DNA of 64,000 bases from Minwuia sp048007105 (GTDB lineage Bacteria; Pseudomonadota; Alphaproteobacteria; Minwuiales; Minwuiaceae): positions 2,790,001-2,854,000 of the forward strand of contig NZ_CP180352.1 in NCBI RefSeq assembly GCF_048007105.1. Direction: 5' to 3'. The position numbers were made by a program, and so were the translations under genes. The stretch's first letter is position 1, and each line of letters opens with the position of its first letter. Shown here piece after piece: positions 7,542 through 15,708 of the stretch. The notes beneath the pieces were generated by a model that did no database searches, was not told the origin of the DNA, and saw only the letters and a program-made list of their open reading frames with translations.

Positions 7542-9869
7542 ATGAAATTCGGCATCGGACAGCCGGCCTCACGGCTGGAAGACGTGCGGCTCGTCCAGGG
7601 CCGCGGCCACTTCCAGGACGACCGGGTGCTGCCCGGACAGGCGCATGCGGTCTTCCTGCGTTCGCCGCATGCGCATGCGGTCATCCGGAACATCGACACG
7701 GCCGAGGCGCAGCAGGCGCCGGGTGTGCTTGCGGTCTACACCGGCAAAGACGTCGAGGCGGACGGGCTCGGCATGCCGCGGGCGAAGCAGCCCCGGAAGC
7801 GGGCCGACGGCTCGCCCATGTTCGCACCGCAGCGGCCGCCGTTGGTCAGCGACCGCGCACGCTATGTCGGCGATCCGGTCGTCATGGTGATCGCCGAGAC
7901 TCTCGCCCAGGCGAAGGATGCCGCCGAACTGGTCGATGTCGACTACGAACCGTTGCCGTCGGTCACGGATACCGCGCATGCCGCCGAGTCCGGATCGCTG
8001 CGGCTCTGGGATGAGAATCCTGACAACATCTCTCACATCCACCAGCGTGGCGACGAAGTGGCGACGGCTTCTGCGTTTGAGACGGCGAGCCACATCGTCC
8101 GGCGACGCTACGTCATCAGCCGCGTGCACGCGCAGTACATGGAGCCGCGCGGCGCCATCGGCGTCTGGGATGCGGGCGAGGGGCGCTACACGCTCTATGC
8201 CGATGTGAACTATCCGCACCGGGTCCGGGGCATGCTGGCGAACGACGTCTTCGGCGTGCCTGAAAGCGATGTCCGTGTGGTGGTGCAGGATGTCGGCGGC
8301 GGCTTCGGTGCCAAGGGCTGGCAGTATATCGAACACCGGCTCACGCTCTGGGCGGCGAAGAAGCTCGAACGGCCGGTGCGCTGGAAGTGCGAGCGCTCCG
8401 AGGTAATCCTCGCCGACGAGCACGGGCGTGACAATGTCGGCGACATCTCGGTGGCCTTCGATGACCAGGGGAAGATCCTCGGGCTGCGGCTGGAGATGAT
8501 CGCCAATCTGGGCGCCTATGTCGCCTCCGACCGGCAGCTTCTGACGCCGTTCGGCATGATCGCGACGGTGACCGGGGTCTATGATGTCCCTGCGGCCTTC
8601 ATCCATATCGACGCGGTGCTGACCAACACCAACCCGACCGCACCGTATCGCGGGGCGGGCCGGCCGGAGGCGATCTATCTGATCGAGCGGTTGCTGGAGG
8701 AAGCGGCCGATGAACTCGGAATCGACCGTATGGAACTCCGCCGCCGCAACCTGATCCGCGGCGAGCAATTGCCCTACAGGGCGGCGATCAAGCCGGTCGT
8801 CTATGACAGCGGTGATTTTGCCGGCAACATGGCGCGGGTTCTCGATATCTCGGACGCGGTTGGCTTCGAAGAACGAAGGAATGCGGCGCGGCAGAATGGC
8901 CTGCTACGCGGCTACGGACTGGCCAACGCCATCGAGCAGGCGGCGGGACCGGTGCCGGAACTGGCCGAGATCCGTTTCAACCCGAGCGGCACGGCGCTGC
9001 TGATGATGGGCACCAAGTCGCACGGCCAGGGCCACGAGACCGTCTTCAAGCAGATCCTCAACCAGCATCTCGGGATCGATCCCGGCGAGGTCCAGTTCAT
9101 CGACGGCGACACCGACCGTGTGGTCTTCGGCATGGGCTCGAACGGCTCGCGGTCGATGGCCGTCGGCGGGTCGGCGCTGGTGCTGGCGGCGGAGAAGATC
9201 GTCGCCAAGGCGAAGCGGATCGCTGCGCATCTGGTGGAGGCGGCGGAAGACGATCTGGCCTTCGAGGACGGTGTGTTTTCGGTCGCCGGTACGGACCGGA
9301 GCATCACTCTGAAGGAAGTCGCCCGGGCCGCGTTCCTGCCGGCGAAACTGCCGGCCGGCATCGAGCCGGGTCTACATGAAACCGCCACATATGCCCCGGC
9401 CTTGCCGACCTTCCCGAACAGCGCCCATGCCTGCGAGGTCGAGGTGGACCCGGATACCGGCACCGTGCGCATGATCGGATACTGGGTCGTCGACGATGTC
9501 GGTACGGTCATCAATCCGAAGACGCTGGCCGGCCAGATCCATGGCGGCGTGGTGCAGGGCGTCGGGCAGATCCTGATGGAGCAGGTGGCCTACGACCGGG
9601 AGTCGGGCCAACTCGTCTCGGCGAGTTTCATGGATTACGCCATGCCGCGGGCCGACGATGTCTGCAACATCGTGATTGAATCGAACCCGCATCCGACCGA
9701 CCGCAATCCGCTGGGTGCCAAGGGCGCAGGTGAGGCGGGGACGGTCGGCGCGATGCCGGCGGTGATGATCGCCATCATGGACGCGTTGAAACAGGTCGGG
9801 GTCCGGGATATCGAGATGCCGGCCACGCCCGACCGGATCTGGCGCGCTATCAGGGAAGCCCGGGAATGA
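7542..9869 (+). CDS. xanthine dehydrogenase family molybdopterin-binding (large) subunit
   Basis: A 775-residue protein starting MKFGIGQPASRLEDVRL, 13 bases after ridA. It has the aldehyde oxidase/xanthine dehydrogenase a/b hammerhead domain (about residues 15-130) and the two molybdopterin-binding domains. Visible motifs are GGGFGAKG near residue 250, the PYRGAGRPEA loop near 368, which corresponds to the active-site loop of form II enzymes rather than the VAYRCSFR loop of true CO dehydrogenase, and KGAGEAG near 730 with the catalytic glutamate. Such enzymes hydroxylate N-heterocycles, aldehydes or similar carbons using water and a Mo cofactor. The iron-sulfur and FAD subunits that normally sit beside it are absent here. 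Confidence 0.92.
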   Translation: MKFGIGQPASRLEDVRLVQGRGHFQDDRVLPGQAHAVFLRSPHAHAVIRNIDTAEAQQAPGVLAVYTGKDVEADGLGMPRAKQPRKRADGSPMFAPQRPPLVSDRARYVGDPVVMVIAETLAQAKDAAELVDVDYEPLPSVTDTAHAAESGSLRLWDENPDNISHIHQRGDEVATASAFETASHIVRRRYVISRVHAQYMEPRGAIGVWDAGEGRYTLYADVNYPHRVRGMLANDVFGVPESDVRVVVQDVGGGFGAKGWQYIEHRLTLWAAKKLERPVRWKCERSEVILADEHGRDNVGDISVAFDDQGKILGLRLEMIANLGAYVASDRQLLTPFGMIATVTGVYDVPAAFIHIDAVLTNTNPTAPYRGAGRPEAIYLIERLLEEAADELGIDRMELRRRNLIRGEQLPYRAAIKPVVYDSGDFAGNMARVLDISDAVGFEERRNAARQNGLLRGYGLANAIEQAAGPVPELAEIRFNPSGTALLMMGTKSHGQGHETVFKQILNQHLGIDPGEVQFIDGDTDRVVFGMGSNGSRSMAVGGSALVLAAEKIVAKAKRIAAHLVEAAEDDLAFEDGVFSVAGTDRSITLKEVARAAFLPAKLPAGIEPGLHETATYAPALPTFPNSAHACEVEVDPDTGTVRMIGYWVVDDVGTVINPKTLAGQIHGGVVQGVGQILMEQVAYDRESGQLVSASFMDYAMPRADDVCNIVIESNPHPTDRNPLGAKGAGEAGTVGAMPAVMIAIMDALKQVGVRDIEMPATPDRIWRAIREARE

Positions 9870-10309
9870 CAAAGACGAAACTGACGCCGTCGCAACTGAT
9901 GGAAACCTATCTGACGGAAGTCGCCCAGAAGGGCCGTCTGGAGCTGATCGACGAACTGGCCCAGCCGGACATGGTGGACGAGGCCAACCAGGCCTTCGGC
10001 GGGCCGCCGGGCCGGGCCGGACTGATCGCACATGTCGTCGGATTCCGGCGCAATATCGGGGACCTGGAAGTCACCGTCGACCGGATCGTCGCGGGCGAGG
10101 ACGAGGTCATGGCCAAGTGGTCGTTCAGGGGGCGGCTTGTCGGGCCGTGGCTGGGCCGCACGCCGGATGGCGACGAGGTCTCGGGCGACTGCTTCAGCTT
10201 CTTCGACCTGAAGGACGGCCTGATCAGCCGCTACCGCGTCTGGTTCTGCGCGCAGTTCGACGAAGCGGTCGTGTTCGATTCCTCCAACCCGGTCCTGCCG
10301 GGCGGCTGA
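9866..10309 (+). CDS. SnoaL-like / ester cyclase family protein
   Basis: A 147-residue alpha+beta barrel protein. Its ATG overlaps the stop of the molybdenum hydroxylase gene by four bases. Visible SnoaL/NTF2-type features are an N-terminal helix with YLTEVAQKGRLELIDELAQPDM, GGPPGRAGLIAHVVGFR, then the strand series VTVDRIVAGEDEVMAKWSFRG and FFDLKDGLISRYRVWF. Members act as cyclases, isomerases, hydrolases or as non-enzymatic ligand binders. The coupling to the hydroxylase suggests that it handles the hydroxylated product. It is the last gene of the plus-strand operon and converges on the RraA-like gene with a six-base gap. Confidence 0.8.
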   Translation: MTKTKLTPSQLMETYLTEVAQKGRLELIDELAQPDMVDEANQAFGGPPGRAGLIAHVVGFRRNIGDLEVTVDRIVAGEDEVMAKWSFRGRLVGPWLGRTPDGDEVSGDCFSFFDLKDGLISRYRVWFCAQFDEAVVFDSSNPVLPGG

Positions 10310-10315
10310 ACCCGA

Positions 10316-11047
10316 TCAGCCGCCGTTGCGGGCGGCCTTCCAGGCCTCGTAGTCGGCCATGCGGGCGTCGGTGAGCGGGAACAGCCCGACGAAAGACTCG
10401 CCTGCCGCCACACGCTCAGCGGCGAAGGATTCCCGATCCTCCTGCTCGACCGTGTCGCGGACGACTTCCTCGACAAGATCGGCAGGGATCACCACAGCGC
10501 CCTCGCCATCGCCGACCACGATGTCGCCGGGCACGACGAACACGCCGGCGCAGCTCACAGGCTCATCGGCGGAGAAGGGCATGTGCTGGCGGCCCAGGAC
10601 GGCGCCGTGGGAGGCGAGGTGATAGACGGGGTGGCCGAGCGCCTGGATCGCCGGCGTGTCCCGCAGCGCGCCGTCCGTGACGATGCCGCGGCAGCCGAGA
10701 TGGAAGGCGCGGGTGGCGTAGATGTCGCCGATGGTGGCGGCGTCGGGCACGCCGCGCGCCTCGATCACCAGCACGTCGCCGGGCGTCATCGAATTGACGA
10801 TCGAACGCTGCGCATTCATGCCTGCGCTGTAGTCCTTCTGGACGTCCTCGCGCACCGCCACGTATCGGAGCGTGCGCGCGCGTCCGACCATGCGCTTGCC
10901 GGGATTGAGCGGCTTCAGACCGGCGAAGAAGGTTGTCCGGATGCCCCGCTTCTGCAGCTGATGCGTCAGCGTCGCCGTGGCGACCTCCATCAGCGCCGCC
11001 TCGATCTCCGGCGTCAGGACGTCCCGGATTCCGTTCTCATCCGCCAT
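10316..11047 (-). CDS. RraA family protein (HMG/oxaloacetate aldolase-decarboxylase-like)
   Basis: A 243-residue protein of the RraA/demethylmenaquinone methyltransferase fold. Key patterns are a GDVLVIEARGVPDAATIGDI segment, GCRGIVTDGALRDTPAI with the conserved Arg-Asp of the family, and GDIVVGDGEGAVVIP. At 243 residues it is longer than the short E. coli RraA (about 160), with an N-terminal helical extension seen in class II pyruvate aldolase relatives (HMG/CHA aldolase, oxaloacetate decarboxylase). Given the neighbouring catabolic operon, aldolase or decarboxylase chemistry is more likely than RNase E inhibition. Starts ATG 11045-11047 behind GGGGGAGGAAAAC on the minus strand. Confidence 0.8.
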   Translation of the reverse strand: MADENGIRDVLTPEIEAALMEVATATLTHQLQKRGIRTTFFAGLKPLNPGKRMVGRARTLRYVAVREDVQKDYSAGMNAQRSIVNSMTPGDVLVIEARGVPDAATIGDIYATRAFHLGCRGIVTDGALRDTPAIQALGHPVYHLASHGAVLGRQHMPFSADEPVSCAGVFVVPGDIVVGDGEGAVVIPADLVEEVVRDTVEQEDRESFAAERVAAGESFVGLFPLTDARMADYEAWKAARNGG

Positions 11048-11120
11048 GTTTTCCTCCCCCGCCGGATTATCGTTGCAACATTGCAGGCCGTGGGCGGCCG
11101 GGGTGTCAAGCGGCTCCCGC

Positions 11121-13553
11121 TCAGGCCCGAAGCCGCTCGTTCTCCGGATCGAAGGGGCTCTCCGGGATCACCGTGACCCGGTGCATGTCGCCGAGGATGT
11201 TCATCTCCAGCTCGGTTCCCAGTTCGGCGTATTCCGGCCCGACGACCGCCAATGCGTAGGACTTGTCCGTCCGCGCGCCGTAATTGCCGGAGGTGGCGCG
11301 GCCGACCAGCCTGCCGTCCTTGTAGATCGGGTTGTTGCCCAGCGGGTCGGCGTCTGTGACGCCGTGTACCTCAAGCGTGACGAAGGCGTTGGCGAAGCCC
11401 TTCTGCTGCCAGGCGACCAGCGCGTCGCGGCCCTTGAAGTCGCCCTTGTTCGGATGGACGAAGCGCTCCAGCCCGCTTTCATAGGCGGCATACTCGATGG
11501 ACATCTCGGTGCCGACCATGCGGTAGGACTTCTCGATGCGCAGCATGTCCATGGCGCGGATGCCGAAGGGCTTGATACCGAGGTCCTGACCCGCGGCCAT
11601 CAGCGCGTCGAAGATGTGGTTCTGGTACTCGATCGGGTGATGCAGTTCCCAGCCGAGTTCGCCGACGAAGTTCACGCGGCAGGCCAGGGCAGGGGCCATG
11701 CCGACATCGATCCACTGCGAGGTCAGCCAGGGGAAGGCCTCGTTTGAGAGGTCGGCGTCGGAAACCCGGTTCAGCAGTTCGCGCGACTTCGGACCGGCGA
11801 CGACCAGCACGCCCATCTGGTTTGTGATGTTCTCGAACTGGACCGAGCCGTCGGTCGGCATGTGCTTCTTCAGCCAGTCATGGTCCAGGCGCTGATACAT
11901 GCCGGCGGAGACCAGATAGAAGCTGTCCTTTGCCTCGCGGACGACGGTAAATTCCGAATGCACGCCGCCGCGGCTGTTCAGCGAATGACAGAGGCCGATG
12001 CGGCCCTTTGACGGAATGCGGTTGGCCAGCATCCAGCGGAGGAAATCCAGCGCGCCGGGGCCCGAAATGCGGCACTTGGCGAAGGCGGTCATGTCGAGCA
12101 CGCCAACATTCTCGGCGACGTTGAGCGCCTCGGCCTTGGCATGCTCGAACCAGCCCGAGCGGCGGAAGGACCAGTCGTCCTTCCGTTCGACGCCTTCGGG
12201 TGCGAACCAGTTGGCGCGCTCCCAGCCGAACTTCTGGCCGAAGACGGCGCCGAGATCCTTCAGACGGTCGTAGCAGGGCGCCTGACGGAGCGGACGGCCG
12301 GCCTCGCGCTCCTCGTCCGGGAAGTGGACGGTGAAGACGTTGGCATAGGCTTCCTCGTTCTTCTTCCGAAGATAGGAGCGGGTGGCGTAGTCCCCGAAGC
12401 GCCGCGGCTCGACGCCCAGCATGTCGATGGTCGGCTCGCCCTCGACGATCCACTCGGCCAGCTGCCAGCCGGCGCCGCCGGCGGCGGTGATGCCGAAGCT
12501 GTGGCCTTCGTTCAGCCAGAGATTCCGCTTGTCCCAGGCCGGACCGATGATCGGGCTGCCGTCGGGCGTGTAGCAGATGGCGCCGTTGTAGACCTCCTTC
12601 ACGCCGACCTCGCCGAAGGCCGGCACGCGGAAGATGGCGCTCTCGATATGGGGCTCCAGCCGCTCCAGATCTTCCTGGAACAGTTCGTATTCGGCGTCGT
12701 CGGCCGGGCCGTCGACATAGCAGCAGGGGGCGCCGACCTCATAGGGACCGAGAAGCAGGCCGCCGCGTTCCTGGCGCAGGTACCAGCTGGCGTCGGAATC
12801 GCGCAGCACGCCCATCTCCGGCAGGCCCTGCTCCTTGCGGGCGACGATCTCCGGGTGGTCGTCGGTGACGATGTACTGGTGCTCGACCGGGATCACCGGG
12901 ATCTTCAGGTCCAGCATCTTCGCCGTCTGCTGCACGAAGTTGCCGGTGGCCGTGATCAGGTGTTCGCAGGTGATCTCGCCCTTGTCGGTTGTGACCTTCC
13001 ATTCGCCCGACGCGGTCTGCTCGATGGCGGTGACGCGGGTGCGCCGATGGATCGTGGCGCCCAGGTTCCGGGCGCCGGTGGCCAGCGCCTGGGTCAGGTC
13101 GGCGGGCTGGATATAGCCGTCATCGGGATGCTGGATGGCGCCGATCAGGTTCTCGGTATTGCAAAGCGGCCATATCTCCTTGACCTGGGCCGGTGTCAGC
13201 ACGCGGACGTCGACGCCGATGGTCTCGGCCACGCCGGCATACTGCATGTACTCGTCCCAGCGGTCCTTCGTCTGGGCGAGGCGGATGTTGGACACGCGGC
13301 GCAGGCCGACATCCTGTCCCGTTTCGGATTCCAGTTCGCCGTAGAGCTTCACGGAATACTTGTGAATCTGGCCGACCGAATAGGACATGTTGAACAGCGG
13401 CAGCAGGCCGGCCGCATGCCAGGTCGAGCCCGAAGTCAGTTCGTTGCGCTCGAGCAGGACCGAGTCGGTCCAGCCCTTCTTCGCCAGGTGATAGAGCGTC
13501 GACACGCCGACGACGCCGCCTCCGATGACCACCGCGCGCGCATGTGACTGCAT
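11121..13553 (-). CDS. FAD-dependent oxidoreductase, dimethylglycine/sarcosine dehydrogenase family
   Basis: An 810-residue two-part enzyme. Residues 1 to about 380 form a DAO-type FAD domain with VVIGGGVVGVSTLYHLAKKG and STWHAAG, in which the histidine is the usual site of covalent FAD attachment in this family. A short linker domain follows, then an aminomethyltransferase (GCV_T) domain from about 435 and its C-terminal barrel from about 725, ending near LGDMHRVTVIPESPFDP. Related enzymes oxidatively demethylate dimethylglycine or sarcosine and pass the one-carbon unit to tetrahydrofolate, with electrons going to ETF. Exact N-methyl substrate is unknown. It stands alone on the minus strand. 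Confidence 0.9.
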   Translation of the reverse strand: MQSHARAVVIGGGVVGVSTLYHLAKKGWTDSVLLERNELTSGSTWHAAGLLPLFNMSYSVGQIHKYSVKLYGELESETGQDVGLRRVSNIRLAQTKDRWDEYMQYAGVAETIGVDVRVLTPAQVKEIWPLCNTENLIGAIQHPDDGYIQPADLTQALATGARNLGATIHRRTRVTAIEQTASGEWKVTTDKGEITCEHLITATGNFVQQTAKMLDLKIPVIPVEHQYIVTDDHPEIVARKEQGLPEMGVLRDSDASWYLRQERGGLLLGPYEVGAPCCYVDGPADDAEYELFQEDLERLEPHIESAIFRVPAFGEVGVKEVYNGAICYTPDGSPIIGPAWDKRNLWLNEGHSFGITAAGGAGWQLAEWIVEGEPTIDMLGVEPRRFGDYATRSYLRKKNEEAYANVFTVHFPDEEREAGRPLRQAPCYDRLKDLGAVFGQKFGWERANWFAPEGVERKDDWSFRRSGWFEHAKAEALNVAENVGVLDMTAFAKCRISGPGALDFLRWMLANRIPSKGRIGLCHSLNSRGGVHSEFTVVREAKDSFYLVSAGMYQRLDHDWLKKHMPTDGSVQFENITNQMGVLVVAGPKSRELLNRVSDADLSNEAFPWLTSQWIDVGMAPALACRVNFVGELGWELHHPIEYQNHIFDALMAAGQDLGIKPFGIRAMDMLRIEKSYRMVGTEMSIEYAAYESGLERFVHPNKGDFKGRDALVAWQQKGFANAFVTLEVHGVTDADPLGNNPIYKDGRLVGRATSGNYGARTDKSYALAVVGPEYAELGTELEMNILGDMHRVTVIPESPFDPENERLRA

Positions 13554-13671
13554 TGTTCTCGCTCCCGCTCCGACCTCGACGCCAGTTGATGGCAGTCAAT
13601 GCCCGTTCGGAGCAAGCGCGTCTGCGCTGCCGACGACCACGGCGTGACGCAGAATGAATATCGGGGCGGGG

Positions 13672-14094
13672 TCAGGCCGCGTTGAGCGGGGCTTCCATCC
13701 AGATGCTGAGCCGGTTGAAGTCGCCTTCCCGCTCATAATCTGCACGCGAAGACACATTATGGATCAGCCTCAGGCCCAGGCCGCCGATCGGCCAGCGGTC
13801 CAGTTCGGGAGCTTCGGCGACCTCGACAGAAAGCGGGTTGAAGGCCGCGCCGGGTTCCCGGTAGTCCAGCCGCACCTCGTCGCCTTCGCGGGAGAGGCTG
13901 ATGTTCACCTCGCCGCCGGGCGTCAGGTTGGCGTGATGCAGGGAATTGGCGAACATTTCCTCGGCGACGAGCGCGAGACGCAGCGAATCCTTTTCCGGCA
14001 GACCAAGGGCGGACGAGGTCTCCTCGACCCAGAGCGCCGCAGGCTGCACCTGATCGGCGGAACATTTGAACGATGCGCTATGGCGTCCCGTCAT
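13672..14094 (-). CDS. ATP-binding protein, RsbW-like anti-sigma/serine kinase family
   Basis: A 140-residue protein if it starts at ATG 14092-14094 (MTGRHSASFKCSAD). A further upstream in-frame start at 14211 would cross the promoter region of the divergent FecR gene and is less likely. Single HATPase domain with N box LALVAEEMFANSLHHA, G1-like region around GAAFNPL, and GGLGLRLIHNVSS as the second glycine box. RsbW/SpoIIAB-type proteins sequester sigma factors or phosphorylate anti-anti-sigma proteins. No sigma factor or STAS partner is nearby. It is divergent from the FecR-domain gene, with 70 bases between the start codons. Confidence 0.78.
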   Translation of the reverse strand: MTGRHSASFKCSADQVQPAALWVEETSSALGLPEKDSLRLALVAEEMFANSLHHANLTPGGEVNISLSREGDEVRLDYREPGAAFNPLSVEVAEAPELDRWPIGGLGLRLIHNVSSRADYEREGDFNRLSIWMEAPLNAA

Positions 14095-14164
14095 GGCCGA
14101 AGTATAACATCCATTCTCAAAGCTAGAACGCTGATCGCCATTTGAATCGTAAAGGGTGACAAAC

Positions 14165-14638
14165 ATGGCAAAAGTGATCTCCGTATCATGGTCGGCGATA
14201 TTTCTTGCCATCTCACTAGCAGTTCTGATGCCAGCTGCCGGGGCCTCGGCTCAGGATGTGATCGCCGTCATCCAGCAGATGAAGGGTGACGTCGAGGTCG
14301 CCCGCGACGGCGAACGGCAGAGCGTCACCTCGGGCTACGGGCTGGAAGTCTCCGACGTCATCCACACCGGTCCGGACTCCGCGGCAGGGCTTCAGTTCAC
14401 GGACGGGGCGCTGGTAGCGCTCGGTTCCGAGACCGAATACGCGCTTGAAAGCTACGAGTTCGATGCCGCCGCCGACCGGGGCAGTTTCGACAGCAGCATA
14501 AGCCGCGGCACGCTGTCGATCCGTTCGGGCCGCATCGCCAAGAAGGGCGTCGACCGCATGCGGGTCCGCACACCGGCGACCATTCTGGGCGTCCGCGGGA
14601 CGCGCTTCATGGTCCGCGTCGATCCGGAAGACCAGTAG
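14165..14638 (+). CDS. FecR domain-containing periplasmic protein
   Basis: A 157-residue protein starting at ATG 14165 behind AAAGGG; the GTG at 14156 in frame is too close to that site. Residues 1-30 are a signal peptide (hydrophobic AIFLAISLAVLM, cleavage near GASAQD). The mature part is a FecR-type beta domain: GDVEVARDG, SDVIHTGPDSAAGLQFTDGALVALGS, and the closing TPATILGVRGTRFMV, the most typical FecR segment. There is no membrane anchor and no cytoplasmic anti-sigma part, so this is the stand-alone FecR-domain class, not classic iron-citrate FecR. Divergent from an RsbW-like ATPase, which may mean shared signalling. Confidence 0.8.
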   Translation: MAKVISVSWSAIFLAISLAVLMPAAGASAQDVIAVIQQMKGDVEVARDGERQSVTSGYGLEVSDVIHTGPDSAAGLQFTDGALVALGSETEYALESYEFDAAADRGSFDSSISRGTLSIRSGRIAKKGVDRMRVRTPATILGVRGTRFMVRVDPEDQ

Positions 14639-14714
14639 ACCGCAGGCCGCGCATATCCGGCGCGCGTCCAGCGCGGCTGTCGCAGGGGAAGCCTCTGTGG
14701 TAGTCTAATTCACA

Positions 14715-14726
14715 AGAATTAATTCT
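14715..14726. promoter_or_regulatory. 12-base palindrome upstream of the TauD-family gene
   Basis: AGAATTAATTCT is a perfect palindrome lying directly in front of the ribosome-binding sequence GGGAGAG and 15 bases before ATG 14742. A repressor bound here would cover the translation start region. The 103-base gap between the FecR gene and this gene also contains the AT-rich TAGTCTAATTC. Function as an operator is inferred from position and symmetry only. Confidence 0.3.
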
Positions 14727-14741
14727 GGGAGAGAATGCGCC

Positions 14742-15701
14742 ATGACCATGCAGCGCCCGACCGTGACCTATCAGGATCATTGGAAGACCGAAGGCTACGA
14801 CACCATTGATGTGCGTCCGGTTACCCCCGTCGTGGGGGCCGAGGTTCACGGTGTCGATCTGACCGTGACGCCTTCGGGCAAGCAGCTCGAGGAGATCAAG
14901 CGGGCCTTCCTGGCGCATCACGTGCTGGCCTTCCCCGACCAGAATATCGACCGGGAGCAGCACAAGGCGTTCGGCCGCCTGTTCGGCACCCTGCACGTAC
15001 ATCCGCTGAAGCACGACAAGAACAAGTCCGGTGGCAACAACGGCCTGTCCCATATCGATCCCGAGCATCCGTTGAACCAGGCAGGCTCCGAAGACCCGGA
15101 TCCCGAGATCCTCGAGATCAAGACGACCCGGAATTCGAAATACACCGCCGGTGGCGCCTGGCACGCCGACGTGACCTGCGACGAACGTCCTCCGATGGGC
15201 TCGATGCTGCTGATCAAGCAGGTGCCCGAGGTCGGCTGCGGCGGCGATACCTGTTTCACCAACATGTACCGCGCCTTCGACACCCTGTCGGACTCGATGA
15301 AGGACTACCTGCGGACGCTGACCGCCGTGCATGACGGCGCGATCCCCTACATCGGCGCCTACAACACCGTCGCACCCGATGGCGGCTATCCGCGCAACGA
15401 GCACCCGGTGATCGTGCGCCACCCGGAGACCGGACGCGAACTGCTCTACGTCAATCCGGGCTTCACCTCGCACATCGTCGGGCTGACCAGGTTCGAGAGC
15501 AAGCACCTGCTCGAGATGCTGTATCGCCACGTCGAGAGCCGGCTGGACCTGCAGGTCCGCATGAGCTACCGGCCGAACACGCTGATGTTCTGGGACAACC
15601 GCTGCCTGCAGCACCAGGCATCCTGGGACTACTGGCCGTACAGCCGCTACGGCGAGCGCGTCTCCATCATCGGGCACCGTCCGGCGCGCGAGTTCAACTG
15701 A
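14742..15701 (+). CDS. TauD/TfdA family Fe(II)/2-oxoglutarate dioxygenase
   Basis: A 319-residue enzyme of usual length. The iron-binding facial triad is visible as His141 and Asp143 (WHADVT) and His291 (LQHQASWDYWP), and Arg306 (GERVSI) is placed to bind 2-oxoglutarate. The N-terminal strand VTPVVGAEVHGVDL is typical of TauD and TfdA. These enzymes hydroxylate taurine, sulfonates, aryloxyacetates or other small acids with decarboxylation of 2-oxoglutarate. The substrate is not evident. It is followed by a crotonase 7 bases later, suggesting shared transcription, although the biochemical link is unclear. GGGAGAG precedes the start. Confidence 0.88.
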   Translation: MTMQRPTVTYQDHWKTEGYDTIDVRPVTPVVGAEVHGVDLTVTPSGKQLEEIKRAFLAHHVLAFPDQNIDREQHKAFGRLFGTLHVHPLKHDKNKSGGNNGLSHIDPEHPLNQAGSEDPDPEILEIKTTRNSKYTAGGAWHADVTCDERPPMGSMLLIKQVPEVGCGGDTCFTNMYRAFDTLSDSMKDYLRTLTAVHDGAIPYIGAYNTVAPDGGYPRNEHPVIVRHPETGRELLYVNPGFTSHIVGLTRFESKHLLEMLYRHVESRLDLQVRMSYRPNTLMFWDNRCLQHQASWDYWPYSRYGERVSIIGHRPAREFN

Positions 15702-15708
15702 CTGCCCA

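Noticed and set aside
12141..13547. 468-codon plus-strand frame opposite the dimethylglycine dehydrogenase-like gene
   Set aside because: Same mirror-frame effect in GC-rich coding DNA; no family pattern and no ribosome site.
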